A stretch of DNA of 64,000 nt, from NCBI RefSeq assembly GCF_027942865.1, contig NC_134508.1, positions 38,561,466 through 38,625,465 of the forward strand. Direction: 5' to 3'. The position numbers and the translations under genes were made by a program. Within the stretch, counting starts at the first letter, position 1, and each line of letters opens with the position of its first letter. The notes below the pieces were generated by a model. The model saw only the letters and a list, made by a program, of their open reading frames with translations. It did no database searches and was not told where the DNA came from. Of this stretch, positions 54,001 to 64,000 are shown piece by piece. This DNA is from Odontesthes bonariensis (Eukaryota > Chordata > Actinopteri > Atheriniformes > Atherinopsidae).

Positions 54001-57000
54001 CTGTTAAAAAAAAAACGAGTTGCAAAATATAAAGCAACAGACTTCATATGTCTCTCATGTTGTGACGGTTTATTTATGTCAGTGATAAATGTGTTAATAA
54101 AGCTGTGCGATTTTAATCATTTGTTACCAGTCAAGTTAATGACAGGCTCCTCTGAAATGTATTTTATTTTCAGTGCAAATGAAGTGATTATTGTTTATCA
54201 GTGATAGTTGTCCTCTGAGAACCTCTGTATAATTGACCTGAAAGCACTGCACACTATTACAAAGATTTCTGGACTAAATACAAACATTAAATGATCGTCT
54301 TTATTACAAATTTCCTTCGGGATTAATAAAGTGTTTATATTTATCTATCTATGAAAATGAAAACAGATTTTTGTTGCAGAATAATTCAAACACATTTAAG
54401 CGCCTCTAGGCCAGACATATGCTCCCTGAAAGATATCTTCATTCATTTCAGTGCATCATGTTAGATTAATTTAGTCATGGATTATGTGTCTATTTATTAA
54501 CTAATAAACTACATCACATACAGGTGAGATATAGGGAACCATGACGTCATCATAATTTGGACTCACCTGGAATATTTTCCTCTGTTCTGTCTTTTAACCT
54601 TTTAAGACGCTGAGGTTGTATGCGACCCAATATTTACAATAAAAATGAATAAATAAATGTTCTATATATTTTCGTCTTGACCGGAGGCATCGTCACAAAT
54701 TTACGGCACTTCGTTTGAAAGTTTAGACGTCCGTTTTTCACCAGATTACAGAATTAACAAAGAATTAAGAGAGAACAAATAAAAGCGTGTTATTCTTAAG
54801 AAATAAATAGTTAGAAACTTTCGAGCTAACATGTCGCATCATCGTAAATAAGCGGAAAACTGACCGAAACCACAAACATTTTAAGACAAACAGAGGCTAA
54901 TCGTAAAGAACAAAACTCCAAAAATATAATTAATCTTATTTAAGTCCAATGAGACGTAACAGTAGTGGAATTACCAGTAAATTATCTGAATTTAAAGTTT
55001 TACCAAAACTTCTAAAACCTCCACATGAAGACAATTTGTTCAATTTAAAAGGTCCAATAAAAGATTTAACCAATGATGTTCTGTAACTCTGTGATAAGTA
55101 CACGCCCAGGAATAAAATAAACCAATCAGCACGCTTGTACAAGTTAAAATGACGAGTCTTTCAGACTTTAAACTCTATCAGCCAATCAGGGGAGAGTATT
55201 TTAGAAAGAACCACAGGTATGTTTTATTGACAGCTACTTTGAACCAATAGGAAGTAAGGACTGCCAAAAGGCACTAATTTGGTTGGAAGTAAAATAATCT
55301 GCCTGTATAGATAGATATAATGTGCTTCTGCGTGATGTTAAGATTAAAACGTAATGTGAAAGTCGTAATTATTTGAAAAAGATATACAATATAATGATAG
55401 CAAATATGTAAATCTATAGCTGAATATCAAAAATGTTCACATTGGGATATTGCACATTTAGTAACATTTTTTCAGTGTCTTCAGCGCCATTAAGTGGATT
55501 TATCATCACTATTTGTAATCTTTTGAGACATTTTTTTAAAGCACTGTTGAGATATAGAGGAGATGCTCTACAATGCAATTTCTGAAATATCTCAGAGCCA
55601 CTTCTGTTTATCAAGATGACATTTTGTGGAGATATTTAAGAATAGTTCAGGGTAAATTACTCAGATTTTTAGCCTGACAGTCCACACTATGACTGATTTA
55701 ATGCATTTTAAAGAATATTTTAAAGGGAAACTACAAGAAAACTATCTTTTCTTCCTACACAACTCTTCCTATGTTTTCCTTGTTTAGCGCTTAAAATAAA
55801 TGAATGCATGCAATGAAACTTTTGAATGATTGGTTTATAGAGACATGGCAGAAATGGATGTTGCCCTCATGGTGTTTGGATTACACAGTTTTAAACTGGC
55901 AGGTTTTAAGCACAGAGAAGCAGATCATAGAAATGAGCACTAAGAGGTTAATACACGTCCTGAAAGGAAAAGAAAACAGGAATTAGAGTGCTAGTGTTAT
56001 ATCAACAACTCGTCATACAGGTAAGAATGGAAATCAGATTAAAACTGACTGAGGGAAAATATGAAACAACAATCCTGCCATCAGCACCAGTTCTATGTGG
56101 CATAAGAGCAGATTATGATTCAAACAAAGAGTCCTACAGGTCTGGGTAAAAGTGGTCATAGAGTCAAATTTCAAAGAGGAATGAGATTGAACAAATATTT
56201 TAACAGTGATAATAATACATCTATTCCATCTTTACTTGGAGGAATTGATGGTTGCACTCAAAAGGAGGCAAGAGAAGTTTAAATCCTGTTGGCCATCTTA
56301 CCTCAACACTGACTTTGAAAAAAATCATAGAAAGCAAATATCAGTCATGTTTGACACTGAGGGAATCCCTCCTCATGTGGCTACAGTCCCGCTGAGGTCC
56401 TGCCAGCTGTTCATTCTGACTGATCAGTAAAAAAATGCTAATATCTGGTGTTTTATGACAGAACTCACTCACCAACAACAAGCTTAATGTGGAATATTTG
56501 TCTTTTAGGCTGCAGACGTGGAAAATCACAGGTGTAGTCTCCACTGTCAGCCACCTTGGTATTTCTGATCGTTATGGAGGCGTTGCCGTTCCTCAGTTCT
56601 TCTGGAAAATGTGAGATTCGACCTTTGAACTGCTCATCTTGACCAGATCGGCCGTTATTGTAATGAATGCCAGCATCATACAGGAACACCTCCTTCTGAC
56701 CATCCTTCTTCCAGTCAAACAGCATTTGTACAAGGTTCTCCTTGGAGCTGAGGACGCAGGGTAAAACTACATCATTTCCTTCTTCTACGGTCACTTTGAT
56801 GACCGCTGGACCTGGAAGATGTAAAATGTGATAATCAATACATTTACATACCGAGTAATAACAGAAACAGACACATGGAAACTTCTTGCTATTAAAGCCA
56901 GCTTCTGAAATTAGTACATCACCTTAACCTACTTCTGATGCCAGGTTTCCAGCTATGCCAATGCTCCTCTGCTGAAACATTAACCCCGTTCATATCTGTT

Positions 57001-57418
57001 ACAGGTGAACAATGTCTGCTGGTTTATGTCATTGATGAACAGGCTTCTGATCAAATGCACTGGAATGTCATCTGAACATCTGACCATTTACACAACAGAC
57101 TTTAGATGGTTAATGCCACCAATTATCACAGTTCCAATCTAAAATATGTTTTCTTCATAATACAAGTGAAGTTATTCTGTTTTAAAAATTCCAAAATCCT
57201 CAAATTTTCATATTATTTCCATTTTTGTCAAAAAAAAGAAATTCTGATGATTAGCAAAAAGTGACATTTCCAATAATGTCAACAATACAATTATATAATA
57301 AAGATAAGGGAAAGAGCATAAGTGGAGTACAAAGTGACTTAAACTGCGTTTTAATACATATTTAAATCAATCACTACTGATTTAAGTATAGTGACACATC
57401 TATCACTGTCTCCTATTT

Positions 57419-57488
<70 letters not shown>

Positions 57489-58000
57489 TTTCAGTGATAG
57501 TCCAGCTCGATAGAAAAAAAGAGTAAAAAACATTTAAACTCTATCAGCCTGTAATAGAAATCTAATGTAACATGGAGAGGATCTGTCTGTAAATAGTGAC
57601 GCATCTCTCTGCAGGATGGGGACGACGCCCTCAAACACTGCGCAGTTCCACCAAACATCTAGTTCCTTTATCAGATATTAGAATATAATCTGGAGGGATG
57701 CTGAGGTGAAATGACATCACCTGTGTTGTTGAGGGTGATGGTGCTAAAACTGATAAGTACGGAAGCTTTGCAGCGTATTGTGTGAAGACGTCTCAGATCC
57801 AGCTGCATCTATATGACAGGTGCAGCTGCTGCTGTTTGGTACCAGCAAGTAACTACCGAAATATTTAAATACTTTCAGCCATTCTGATATAAAAGGAATC
57901 ATTATTTTAGGAGCCAGTGAGGTTTCTTACCGCTTTCAGCACCCAGCGATATTTCAGCCAGAGTCAGCAGACAGAGATACACGAGTGGAAGAAACTCCAT
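48011..58000 (-). CDS. Gene 3: butyrophilin/B7-like Ig membrane protein
   Basis: Joined exons are 57931-58000, 56473-56811, 53460-53738, 51246-51524, 48239-48352 and 48011-48090, totalling 1161 nt and 386 residues. All domains are intact. A second transmembrane-plus-stop exon at 46576-46676 has an intact acceptor in the same phase. An alternative 355-residue isoform ending in GYRWL, if IgC-b splices straight to it, is therefore possible. The start codon lies only about 1.1 kb from the poly(A) signal of gene 4, so the promoter must be compact. Its unit carries a Rex1-like LINE and a tRNA-SINE not found in the other units. Confidence 0.86.
48239..48352 (-). CDS. Gene 3 exon 5: transmembrane segment (proximal)
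   Basis: 114 nt. It encodes EFPTVPTVAAIILGVLLVGA then [18 protein letters not shown]. Its first half matches gene 4, while its longer second half resembles gene 2. Confidence 0.88.
48994..49341 (+). mobile_element. tRNA-derived SINE, 348 bp
   Basis: The head has Pol III boxes TGGCTCAGTGG (49006-49016) and GGTTCGATTCC (49051-49061). The body contains CCCTTGAGCAAGGCACC, and the tail ends AATAAAGCGGAT(CT)n. It is flanked by TTATGT at 48988-48993 and 49342-49347. The other units have the empty site. Confidence 0.8.
49497..49523. repeat. (TC)n microsatellite
   Basis: Expanded in unit 3 compared with the short TC run at about 3360 in unit 1. Confidence 0.85.
51246..51524 (-). CDS. Gene 3 exon 4: C-type Ig domain b
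   Basis: 279 nt. It begins GAASKPYVTTL with LLHCEVLGVSPKPK, and ends TYVHMN. Cys in LLHC and in YRCVAT is kept. Confidence 0.92.
51525..53459 (-). other. Gene 3 intron 3
   Basis: Contains the unit 3 copy of the 219-codon frame and the empty TTAA site near 52877. Confidence 0.5.
52029..52688 (-). other. 219-codon open frame in gene 3 intron 3
   Basis: Same length and frame as 37961-38620, with scattered substitutions and no stop. It starts [20 protein letters not shown]. The internal MADF-like start is at 52397. Confidence 0.3.
53460..53738 (-). CDS. Gene 3 exon 3: C-type Ig domain a
   Basis: 279 nt. It begins [17 protein letters not shown], has LLQCEVEGAF, and ends ETFVHLS. Both ends of the domain differ from genes 1 and 2, while the middle is identical. 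Confidence 0.92.
53739..56472 (-). other. Gene 3 intron 2
   Basis: Aligned with units 1 and 2. The shared LINE-tail fossil is at about 54305-54355. No gene is seen. Confidence 0.5.
56473..56811 (-). CDS. Gene 3 exon 2: V-set Ig domain
   Basis: 339 nt. It reads KVTVEEGNDVVLPC and [15 protein letters not shown], with DSGDYTC conserved. Confidence 0.92.
56812..57930 (-). other. Gene 3 intron 1
   Basis: Shortest version of this intron, without the LTR or 486-bp insertions. It includes an AT microsatellite. Confidence 0.5.
57422..57480. repeat. (AT)n microsatellite
   Basis: About 59 bp of alternating AT with one interruption, expanded from the short AT run at 23693-23704 in unit 1. Confidence 0.9.
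57931..58000 (-). CDS. Gene 3 exon 1: signal peptide
   Basis: Encodes the same 23-residue leader as gene 1. ATG is at 58000-57998 and donor GTAAG at 57930. Confidence 0.85.
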
Positions 58001-58250
58001 GTTGTCATCTGAGGATTGAACATTACTTCAGCTCTGCTGTAAAATTCCCCAAAGATATTCTCAGCTCTTCTTACACAGAGTGAAAGCTGCACACAGTCCT
58101 CTGTGGACACTTTCTCTGCTGCTGTATGCAGAGACACTACCGTTTCACATCCTTCAAAATGAAAGCTGAACGTCGAAGAAAAACATTCCCAGTCCTGCCC
58201 ATGAGGAAGTTACGCTGTGATTAAATCAGTTATCATGTTAGGACAGCGGA
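58001..58250 (-). promoter_or_regulatory. Gene 3 5' flank/5' UTR with overlapping upstream ORF
   Basis: Same block and same upstream ATG. It differs by an in-frame TAA farther upstream, which leaves only the short upstream ORF. Confidence 0.4.
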
Positions 58251-59135
58251 TAAACCATCCATTTCACATCAAAAACACTGGCAACATTTACCAGAATTAT
58301 GGTGTTCATAAAGTGTTTATGTCGCAAACTAAGAAACATCCAGCCAAAAGGCTACAATGAAATTACTACTTATAAATTAAGTTTGACTTAAATATGTCAT
58401 AAAATATAAATATGTCATAACATACTTACTGCATTTATAGAGATAATACAATAATGTAAAGAATAAACTTACTGTTTTCTGTCAATACAAAACAAACATC
58501 TCTTTACAACCAAATTGTATTTTCATAAATAATCCAAAAATGTTCCTCTGTTTTTATTCCTCTTCACAGCAGTTATATTCTCATTAGATTAGAGAGATCT
58601 CAGTTATGAGAAAATCCATCTTAACAGACCATAAATCGCAGTTATAGCTGGGTTTCAGGTGTGTTACCACTTGAATTCCTTTATTGAATTAAGTTTGTTG
58701 TGATGGTGCTAAAAAGAAGTATCTAGTAATCAGCTGCAAAGTATTTTTTCAAAATTTTGTATTCTGTCACATAATATTTGCAGATTAAGTATGAAGTGAG
58801 ACTGAGTTAGATAAGTCTGTTTCATGGTGATTCTGGGCTGCACTGTAATGTGAAAAATTAGTTTAAGTCAAAGTTTATTTTTAAAGCATGTTCAAAATCA
58901 ACCTCAGCCAACCAAAGTGCTGTACATTTATACATATATATAGTTTACATTCAAATTAATTTCACACTAAAAAGGTTGTCGCTGCTGAAAATATCCAACT
59001 AACTCTAACAGCTCAAGTGATGTTTGCTTTATGTTTGCTTCAGATAAACTGAGAACATTTGTTACAGATAATAAGAACTGTTGTCCTGGTTGGTTGTTTG
59101 TACTGAAAGTGAGAAGAAATCCAGATACAGAAATC

Positions 59136-59141
59136 TTTATT
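59136..59141 (-). terminator. Poly(A) signal AATAAA, gene 4
   Basis: Same conserved position as in units 2 and 3. It lies 1136 nt from the gene 3 start codon. Confidence 0.5.
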
Positions 59142-59338
59142 AAACAAAACTGGTAAAAAAAAAAAAAAAAAGGAGTCTTTTTTCTTTTTTAACTTGGATC
59201 GAACTTAGAAGTCATAGATACATTCAGATGAATTTAAAGAACAAGAATACTTTAGACGAAATAAGAACAAACTACAAAACTTTAATAGATCATCTGTAAT
59301 TATTAATTGTATTACTTTCAGCTGATAGTTTAAAGTCT

Positions 59339-59422
59339 TTACATAATGAAAAGCACAACTAGGAAAACAGCAACAAGTAGAGTCCCAAGAAGTGACCAAA
59401 CAACCAAAGAAGTGGAGTTTCA
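59339..59422 (-). pseudogene. Gene 4 distal transmembrane exon, acceptor lost
   Basis: Aligned with the gene 3 distal exon it still reads NSTSLVVWSLLGTLL and LVVLFIM before TAA. The acceptor CAGGG is replaced by AATGA, and the exon is shortened internally and at the end. It should not be spliced, but it could remain as 3' UTR. Confidence 0.55.
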
Positions 59423-59529
59423 TTAAAATGATTATAAGAGTTCATTCAGAATGTAACTGTCAGCATATAATATACAGATAATTTAATATTAAAAGCAATA
59501 AAAACAGACAAAAGATCAACATTCTCCTG

Positions 59530-60195
59530 AGGATGGACGTACAGACAGACAGATGAAAAGAGACAAAGTAGCTTCTGACAGTCTGCTGGAAGATGTGAAT
59601 GCAGCACTACATGCTTTACCTACTGGGACCATCATAGAGACCAATAAGCTGATGAACACCACAGCTGCAGTGATCCTACAGATGCTTGGCAACAAGATGA
59701 ACAACAGCAGGAGCAGTAAGGGGCAGCACAGAGGCACTAATCATGGCAGCTTAAGAACAGGCTCTGAGCATAAGAGCACCAGAGGTCAGGGTCTACCACA
59801 CCAGACAGGACCCCAGGAGCAGGCTGAGCAAAGAGGCTTCTGAGGCAGTCCAGCACATAACAGCAGGCTGTGAGATGCAGGCAGGTATATGGAACGCCAT
59901 AACCAAGAGGCAGGAATAGTGTACAGGAACATCTGTGCCGAGTATGGATTGGAAGTCCCAAAGTCAAAATGGGAGACACATCTAAAGGTTGTGGAGAATG
60001 ACAGAGCTAAGATCCTGTGATGGCAAACCAACCGGACATTATGGTGGTCGACAAACTGCAGAAAAAGCAGCAGTGATGGATGTAGTAATTCTAAGTGGCA
60101 GCAACATCAGGAAGAGGAACATGAGAAGCTGGAAAAATACTCAGGGCTGAAGGAGGAAATTGAAAAGAAGTGGGAATTGAAGGCAGCAGTGGTAC
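59530..60195 (+). mobile_element. R4/Rex6-like LINE fragment, unit 4
   Basis: The least disturbed copy: MKRDKVASDSLLEDVNAALH, ETNKLMNTTAAVILQMLGNK, then NICAEYGLEVPKSKWETHLK and EIEKKWELKAAVV, with frameshifts. Its position in units 2, 3 and 4 shows it was present before the array expanded. Confidence 0.55.
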
Positions 60196-60511
60196 TTTTT
60201 GTTTTTACCAATTATCCTTTAGTGTTTGTCTATTAATGTGGTGAAAATATGTTAACAGGCCACTCTGCTTCCACTGTTCTGAATAAGAGCAGAATGAGCT
60301 ACATGCAGCTTCATGACCACAACAGTCTTACTTCTCACATTACAACAGAGCCACCAACCCAACCAAAACCCTTTTGTTTTACTGTTTTATCCTGATCAAA
60401 GCTGGTCTGAGCTCCTAAACTGGCTGAAATAAGTGTGAACCATCTTTATCTACAACTCTGCTGGTTCAGACATAAAAGATGCAAACATAAAACAAACTTC
60501 AGCAGCAAACG

Positions 60512-60591
60512 TCAAACATTTAAAGGTTGTTTGGAGTCTTGATCAGAAGGTTGCATTGAATTAGAGGAGATGCTTGTTGGTCCTTGTTGGT
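60512..60591 (-). CDS. Gene 4 exon: tail and stop
   Basis: 80 nt, same acceptor and same QPLNV ending with TGA as the other copies. Confidence 0.82.
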
Positions 60592-63500
60592 CTGCAGGAA
60601 GGACAAAATCATTATATTAAAAACACGTCATTTTATCTTTTAAAAACCAAGAAAATATGCATATAAACAACTGTCAGGACTCTGAACATGGGATACATGC
60701 TGCTGACACGTTTATACATTAATTAAACTTACCTTTATTACAGTTTAGATTGATCACACCCTTGGATACAAGGAGAGCAACAGCACCAACAAGAAGAAGA
60801 CCGAAAATTATAGCAGCAACAGTTGGTACAGTGGGGAACTCTGAAAGTGATGATAAAAAGTTTATGTTACACTCAGAATGTAACTGAATGTGATGCACAG
60901 CAGATTCAACATCAAACAAACAGAGCAGCAATATCTGTGAATGCTTTCAAAAGTCAAACATTATGTGGAGATTAAAGCATCCAGGCTCTGCTTTTAGGAA
61001 TGTATCTAACATCCAGCTACCTCAGAGTTGACCTGACTGCCATGTTTTAGTCTCCTTCATCTTTCTGAGACTTGTTGTTCTTCAGTATGCAGCATGTGTG
61101 AATCTTCTCTGCTTTCAGCTCTGACACATGACTTTAACTTTACTCCTGCTGAGATCTGACAGCATGTGACAGTCTGTCTGTAACCAAGGCTTTCTGCAGC
61201 CTGAGCTGAGGCTGCGACTGTCTCACATGTCATCAGAGAATCTACATTTTGTGATGGTCGTCATTAGAAATCTGTTAAACAAACGTTTTATCTGCTTAAA
61301 AATCTTTACGTCTCTCTGTGCTGACAGAAGCACCAAGTAACAGCAGCTTGTGATGTGACCTGACATACAGCTGCTAAAGTATTATAACCTTTGCAGCTCA
61401 TGTTGGAAACTAACTAACAACTAACTACGTATTCTACATGAGTACAACTTTCAGATAATACTTTAGATTTCCAGGTTATGTTGCTACTTCATATTTAGAG
61501 AAATATTGTGCTTCCTACTCCACTGTATCTATCAGACAGATATGGGATTAAAATACTGTTTAATACTTATTAAAATTATAAAAAGGTACAGCTTTCACTG
61601 ACAACACCGTATTTTCACTCTGTAGTATTACACAGTCAGTTAGTTAGAATTTGATTAGCATCTCATTGCTTTACTGAATTGTCATATTTGCTCCGTTGGT
61701 CCTTCTACATGGTAGAACGGCCCAATTACTGCCGTAAAAAGAACAGTAGAAGAAGAGTACTGTTAAGAGGATAACAAAAAGAACAAAGAGGAGGAATCAG
61801 TGGTTGTTGATGCTGTTCAGTGAGAAGTTTCAGGATACACATTTGAAAAATGGAACATCAGACTTAATATGAATTTCCAGATCAGGAAACAGAGAACTGA
61901 CCTCAAAGAGAGAGAAAACATGAGAAAGAGGAGCTAACTCAGAACAGGCAGAAAACAGGAGGAAATATGAGTGTGGCTTTCCTCAGATGGAAATCACTGA
62001 TGAAAAACAAAGTTCTTTTCTTTTCTTTTTTTGAAGTTACTCAATTACTTCTCAGCATTACTGTTGTCTACAGATATTGGTGCAACATGTTGCTAAATAG
62101 TGGAAGGATGGCGCTTGAGATGGTTGCTATGCTCAATGTGACCACTAAAGGTCAGTGTTGTTCCACATTTACTTTAAGAGCAGATAAATCTGAAATTATA
62201 CAACACAAACATCTTCAAGCTCCAAATACACTTTTAACATAATTATTACAGTGTGCTGGCATTCAGTTTATGAACAAATATATCCAGGTTTCTTTACAAA
62301 TGTTCAGTAATCTAAAGATTTGTAGTGAGTTTTATCCACTTTGACTAGTTTCAGTTCCCATCTGGAGACTAAGACACAGTTTCATAACTAATAATACAGC
62401 CCCAAACATTCAAACTACACATCTAATCAATGTTTCCTGATAACAGTTCACAACTTTAAAGAAATATCCCTATTTCATGGTTGTAAAACGTTTAAGAGCA
62501 TTAGAATTTATTTTCCTCTCTCACAGGCAGGAGACAGAACCAACAGCTGAGATCACATTACTCCAGTTTGGCCTCTCTGGCTCCCAGTATGATACAGAAC
62601 TGGTTTTAACATCTTATTGAAGACTTTTTGACATTTCATGGCCTTTATGTGAGCTAGCACGTAGTCTGAGATCCTGCTGCAGGTCTTTTATCTGTTCCAG
62701 GAGCTCGGCTGAAAACTAAAGTGGAACAAAGTGGCTGACTGAGCCGTCAGAGAGACTCAGGTTGACTGAGTCCATGATGTCTTTTCAACACCTCAAACTT
62801 AAAACATACAGTATTTATACATCATACATACTAGTTTTAATGAGAGAGACTGTGTTGATTTTGAGCTTTTACTTTTTATTCCAGTTTGAATTTCTCTTTG
62901 TGACTTTTATCATCTTATGATCACTGGTATTTGTTCTTTATCTGGTGGTTTAATTTAGTCCATCTGTCCTGTTTGAAGAAAACTCTCCACCAACAATTAT
63001 TAATGAGAATGGGGACAGTTTCACTGCTGCTTTCATCTATATTTTCTCTTTGAGTAAAAAGCAAACACTGAGTTTTACTTCCTGCTGTAATCAGCAAACA
63101 TCCTGCTGCACTTAATGTTTGTTACACAGAAACTTTGCTGCCACACAGTCAGTCCTAATCACAAGTAAACCATTAAAACCTGCTTTTATGAGCCATCATG
63201 GCATCATTACCAGGATCTGTGTATATTTAGTACATATTTAGGTTTAGAGTGGTCCTACATTTTCCAACCTGAACAATTACAGCTAACAGAAACTTCAGGG
63301 GGTTTCTCTGTGTTTTTGGAACATTTGGCACATCAGTTCTTCAGCTTCAAGTGAAAATAAAAATGTCACAGATTTAGATGATTTTAACATCTAAATCATC
63401 AGGTGTTGTTTTAGTTTCTCTCTTCAGGATCATGTTGCTCCAGCTGTTTGGAAAACTGTAACAGAGTCTCGTTCCTCCTCTGGTCTGTTTACAGATTTAA

Positions 63501-64000
63501 ACCCAGTGTCAGGGCCTCGTTACTAATGAGACTGTGAGACTTTTTCAACTGGCAAATATGTTTTCATCATCAATATACTTTGCTCTTAATCTAAACAGAT
63601 GATCAACTAAAATCATTTCAGTGTTTCAAAGGAAATCAAAGAGATCTCACCATTCATATGAATATATATCTCTGTTTGAGTCTGATGGCTGATTTCCTCC
63701 TGTGTGGCTACACAGCGATAGTTGTCTGTTTTGGTCACAGTAATCTGAAGGATGATGTCATAGCTGTCTCCTCTCTGTGTGATCTCTGGTTCTTTAGCAG
63801 GAAGGACGTTTCCAGCACTGTCCTGCCAGAATACTTTAGGTTTAGGAGAAGCACCACGGACCACACACTGTAGCAGAGCCCAGTCCTTAGTTTCTGTGAG
63901 TGTTGTTACAGATGGTTCTGAAGCTGCACCTGTAAACAGAAATGATATTTTATTAAAGAAATGTAAACATCAGACATAAAATCCTGTTTAATTTTGTGTT
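60512..64000 (-). CDS. Gene 4 (3' part only): butyrophilin/B7-like Ig membrane protein
   Basis: The window edge cuts the gene. Visible exons are 63651-63929 (IgC-b), 60733-60840 (transmembrane) and 60512-60591 (tail and stop), all in the shared phase. Signal, V-set and IgC-a exons should lie beyond 64000. The IgC-b exon carries a patch typical of IgC-a. The remaining sequence 63930-64000 is intron matching the same position in genes 1-3. Confidence 0.82.
60733..60840 (-). CDS. Gene 4 exon: transmembrane segment
   Basis: 108 nt. It encodes EFPTVPTVAAIIFGLLLVGA then [16 protein letters not shown], with canonical CAG acceptor and GTAAG donor. Confidence 0.87.
60841..63650 (-). other. Gene 4 intron 4
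   Basis: Paralogous to the other units, with small unit-specific deletions near 61645 and 62990 and a TTTTC-rich insert at about 62014. No gene is seen. Confidence 0.5.
63651..63929 (-). CDS. Gene 4 exon: C-type Ig domain b with an IgC-a-like patch
   Basis: 279 nt. It begins GAASEPSVTTL and has [14 protein letters not shown], where the other b-exons have CEVLG. It then continues as a normal b-domain ([16 protein letters not shown]) and ends EIYIHMN. Confidence 0.9.

Larger units (their letters stand above)
58251..59480. other. Spacer between gene 3 start and gene 4 3' end
   Basis: Insertion-free version of the intergenic block, with an A-run at about 59155-59171 and the gene 4 poly(A) signal. 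Confidence 0.45.

Overview
The window reads as vertebrate, almost certainly teleost fish, genomic DNA. It has split immunoglobulin-superfamily exons with GT-AG phase-1 introns, AT-rich introns, and a dense load of fish-type repeats: Rex1-like, RTE-like, L2/Maui-like and R4/Rex6-like LINEs, hAT and TTAA-site DNA elements, a tRNA-headed SINE and a small LTR element. Nothing looks prokaryotic.

The backbone is a tandem array of four closely related genes on the minus strand. They encode butyrophilin/B7 (CD276- or BTN-like) type I membrane proteins. Each complete gene has the same six coding exons: signal peptide, V-set Ig domain, two C-type Ig domains (called IgC-a and IgC-b here), a transmembrane exon and a short cytoplasmic tail. 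Gene 1 spans 24231 to 2238, gene 2 44414 to 34410, and gene 3 58000 to 48011 (possibly to 46576). Gene 4 enters from the right edge, and only its IgC-b, transmembrane and tail exons (63929 to 60512) are inside. All splice phases agree, giving predicted proteins of 384, 387 and 386 residues for genes 1 to 3. The basic repeat period is about 13.6 kb; gene 1's unit is longer because transposons invaded it.

Layout: 1-1970 is unique left flank with two weak plus-strand exon candidates. 1970-24231 is gene 1, whose introns carry a 6.75-kb nested insertion (5195-11948), a LINE plus SINE (12234-14012), a TTAA element (15720-16520), a SINE-like element (19460-19833) and a 2.4-kb LTR element (20752-23151). 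24996-32108 is an intergenic RTE-like LINE split by a Rex1-like LINE that is itself split by a hAT MITE. 32.1-44.4 kb is gene 2. 44806-45681 is a near-perfect palindromic TTAA element between genes 2 and 3. 46.4-58.0 kb is gene 3, with its own LINE and SINE insertions. 58-64 kb is the short gene 3/gene 4 spacer and the 3' half of gene 4.

Because the units are paralogous, many insertions can be checked against empty sites in neighbouring copies, which makes target-site duplications and insertion order readable directly. The most biologically interesting points are a second, alternative transmembrane/stop exon that is splice-competent only in gene 3, mosaic exchange between IgC-a and IgC-b exons and between transmembrane exons, a conserved overlapping upstream ORF at each start codon, and a captured MADF-like/V-set-like open reading frame in the IgC-a/IgC-b intron. 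Gene functions (ligands for lymphocyte receptors) are inferred from family resemblance only.
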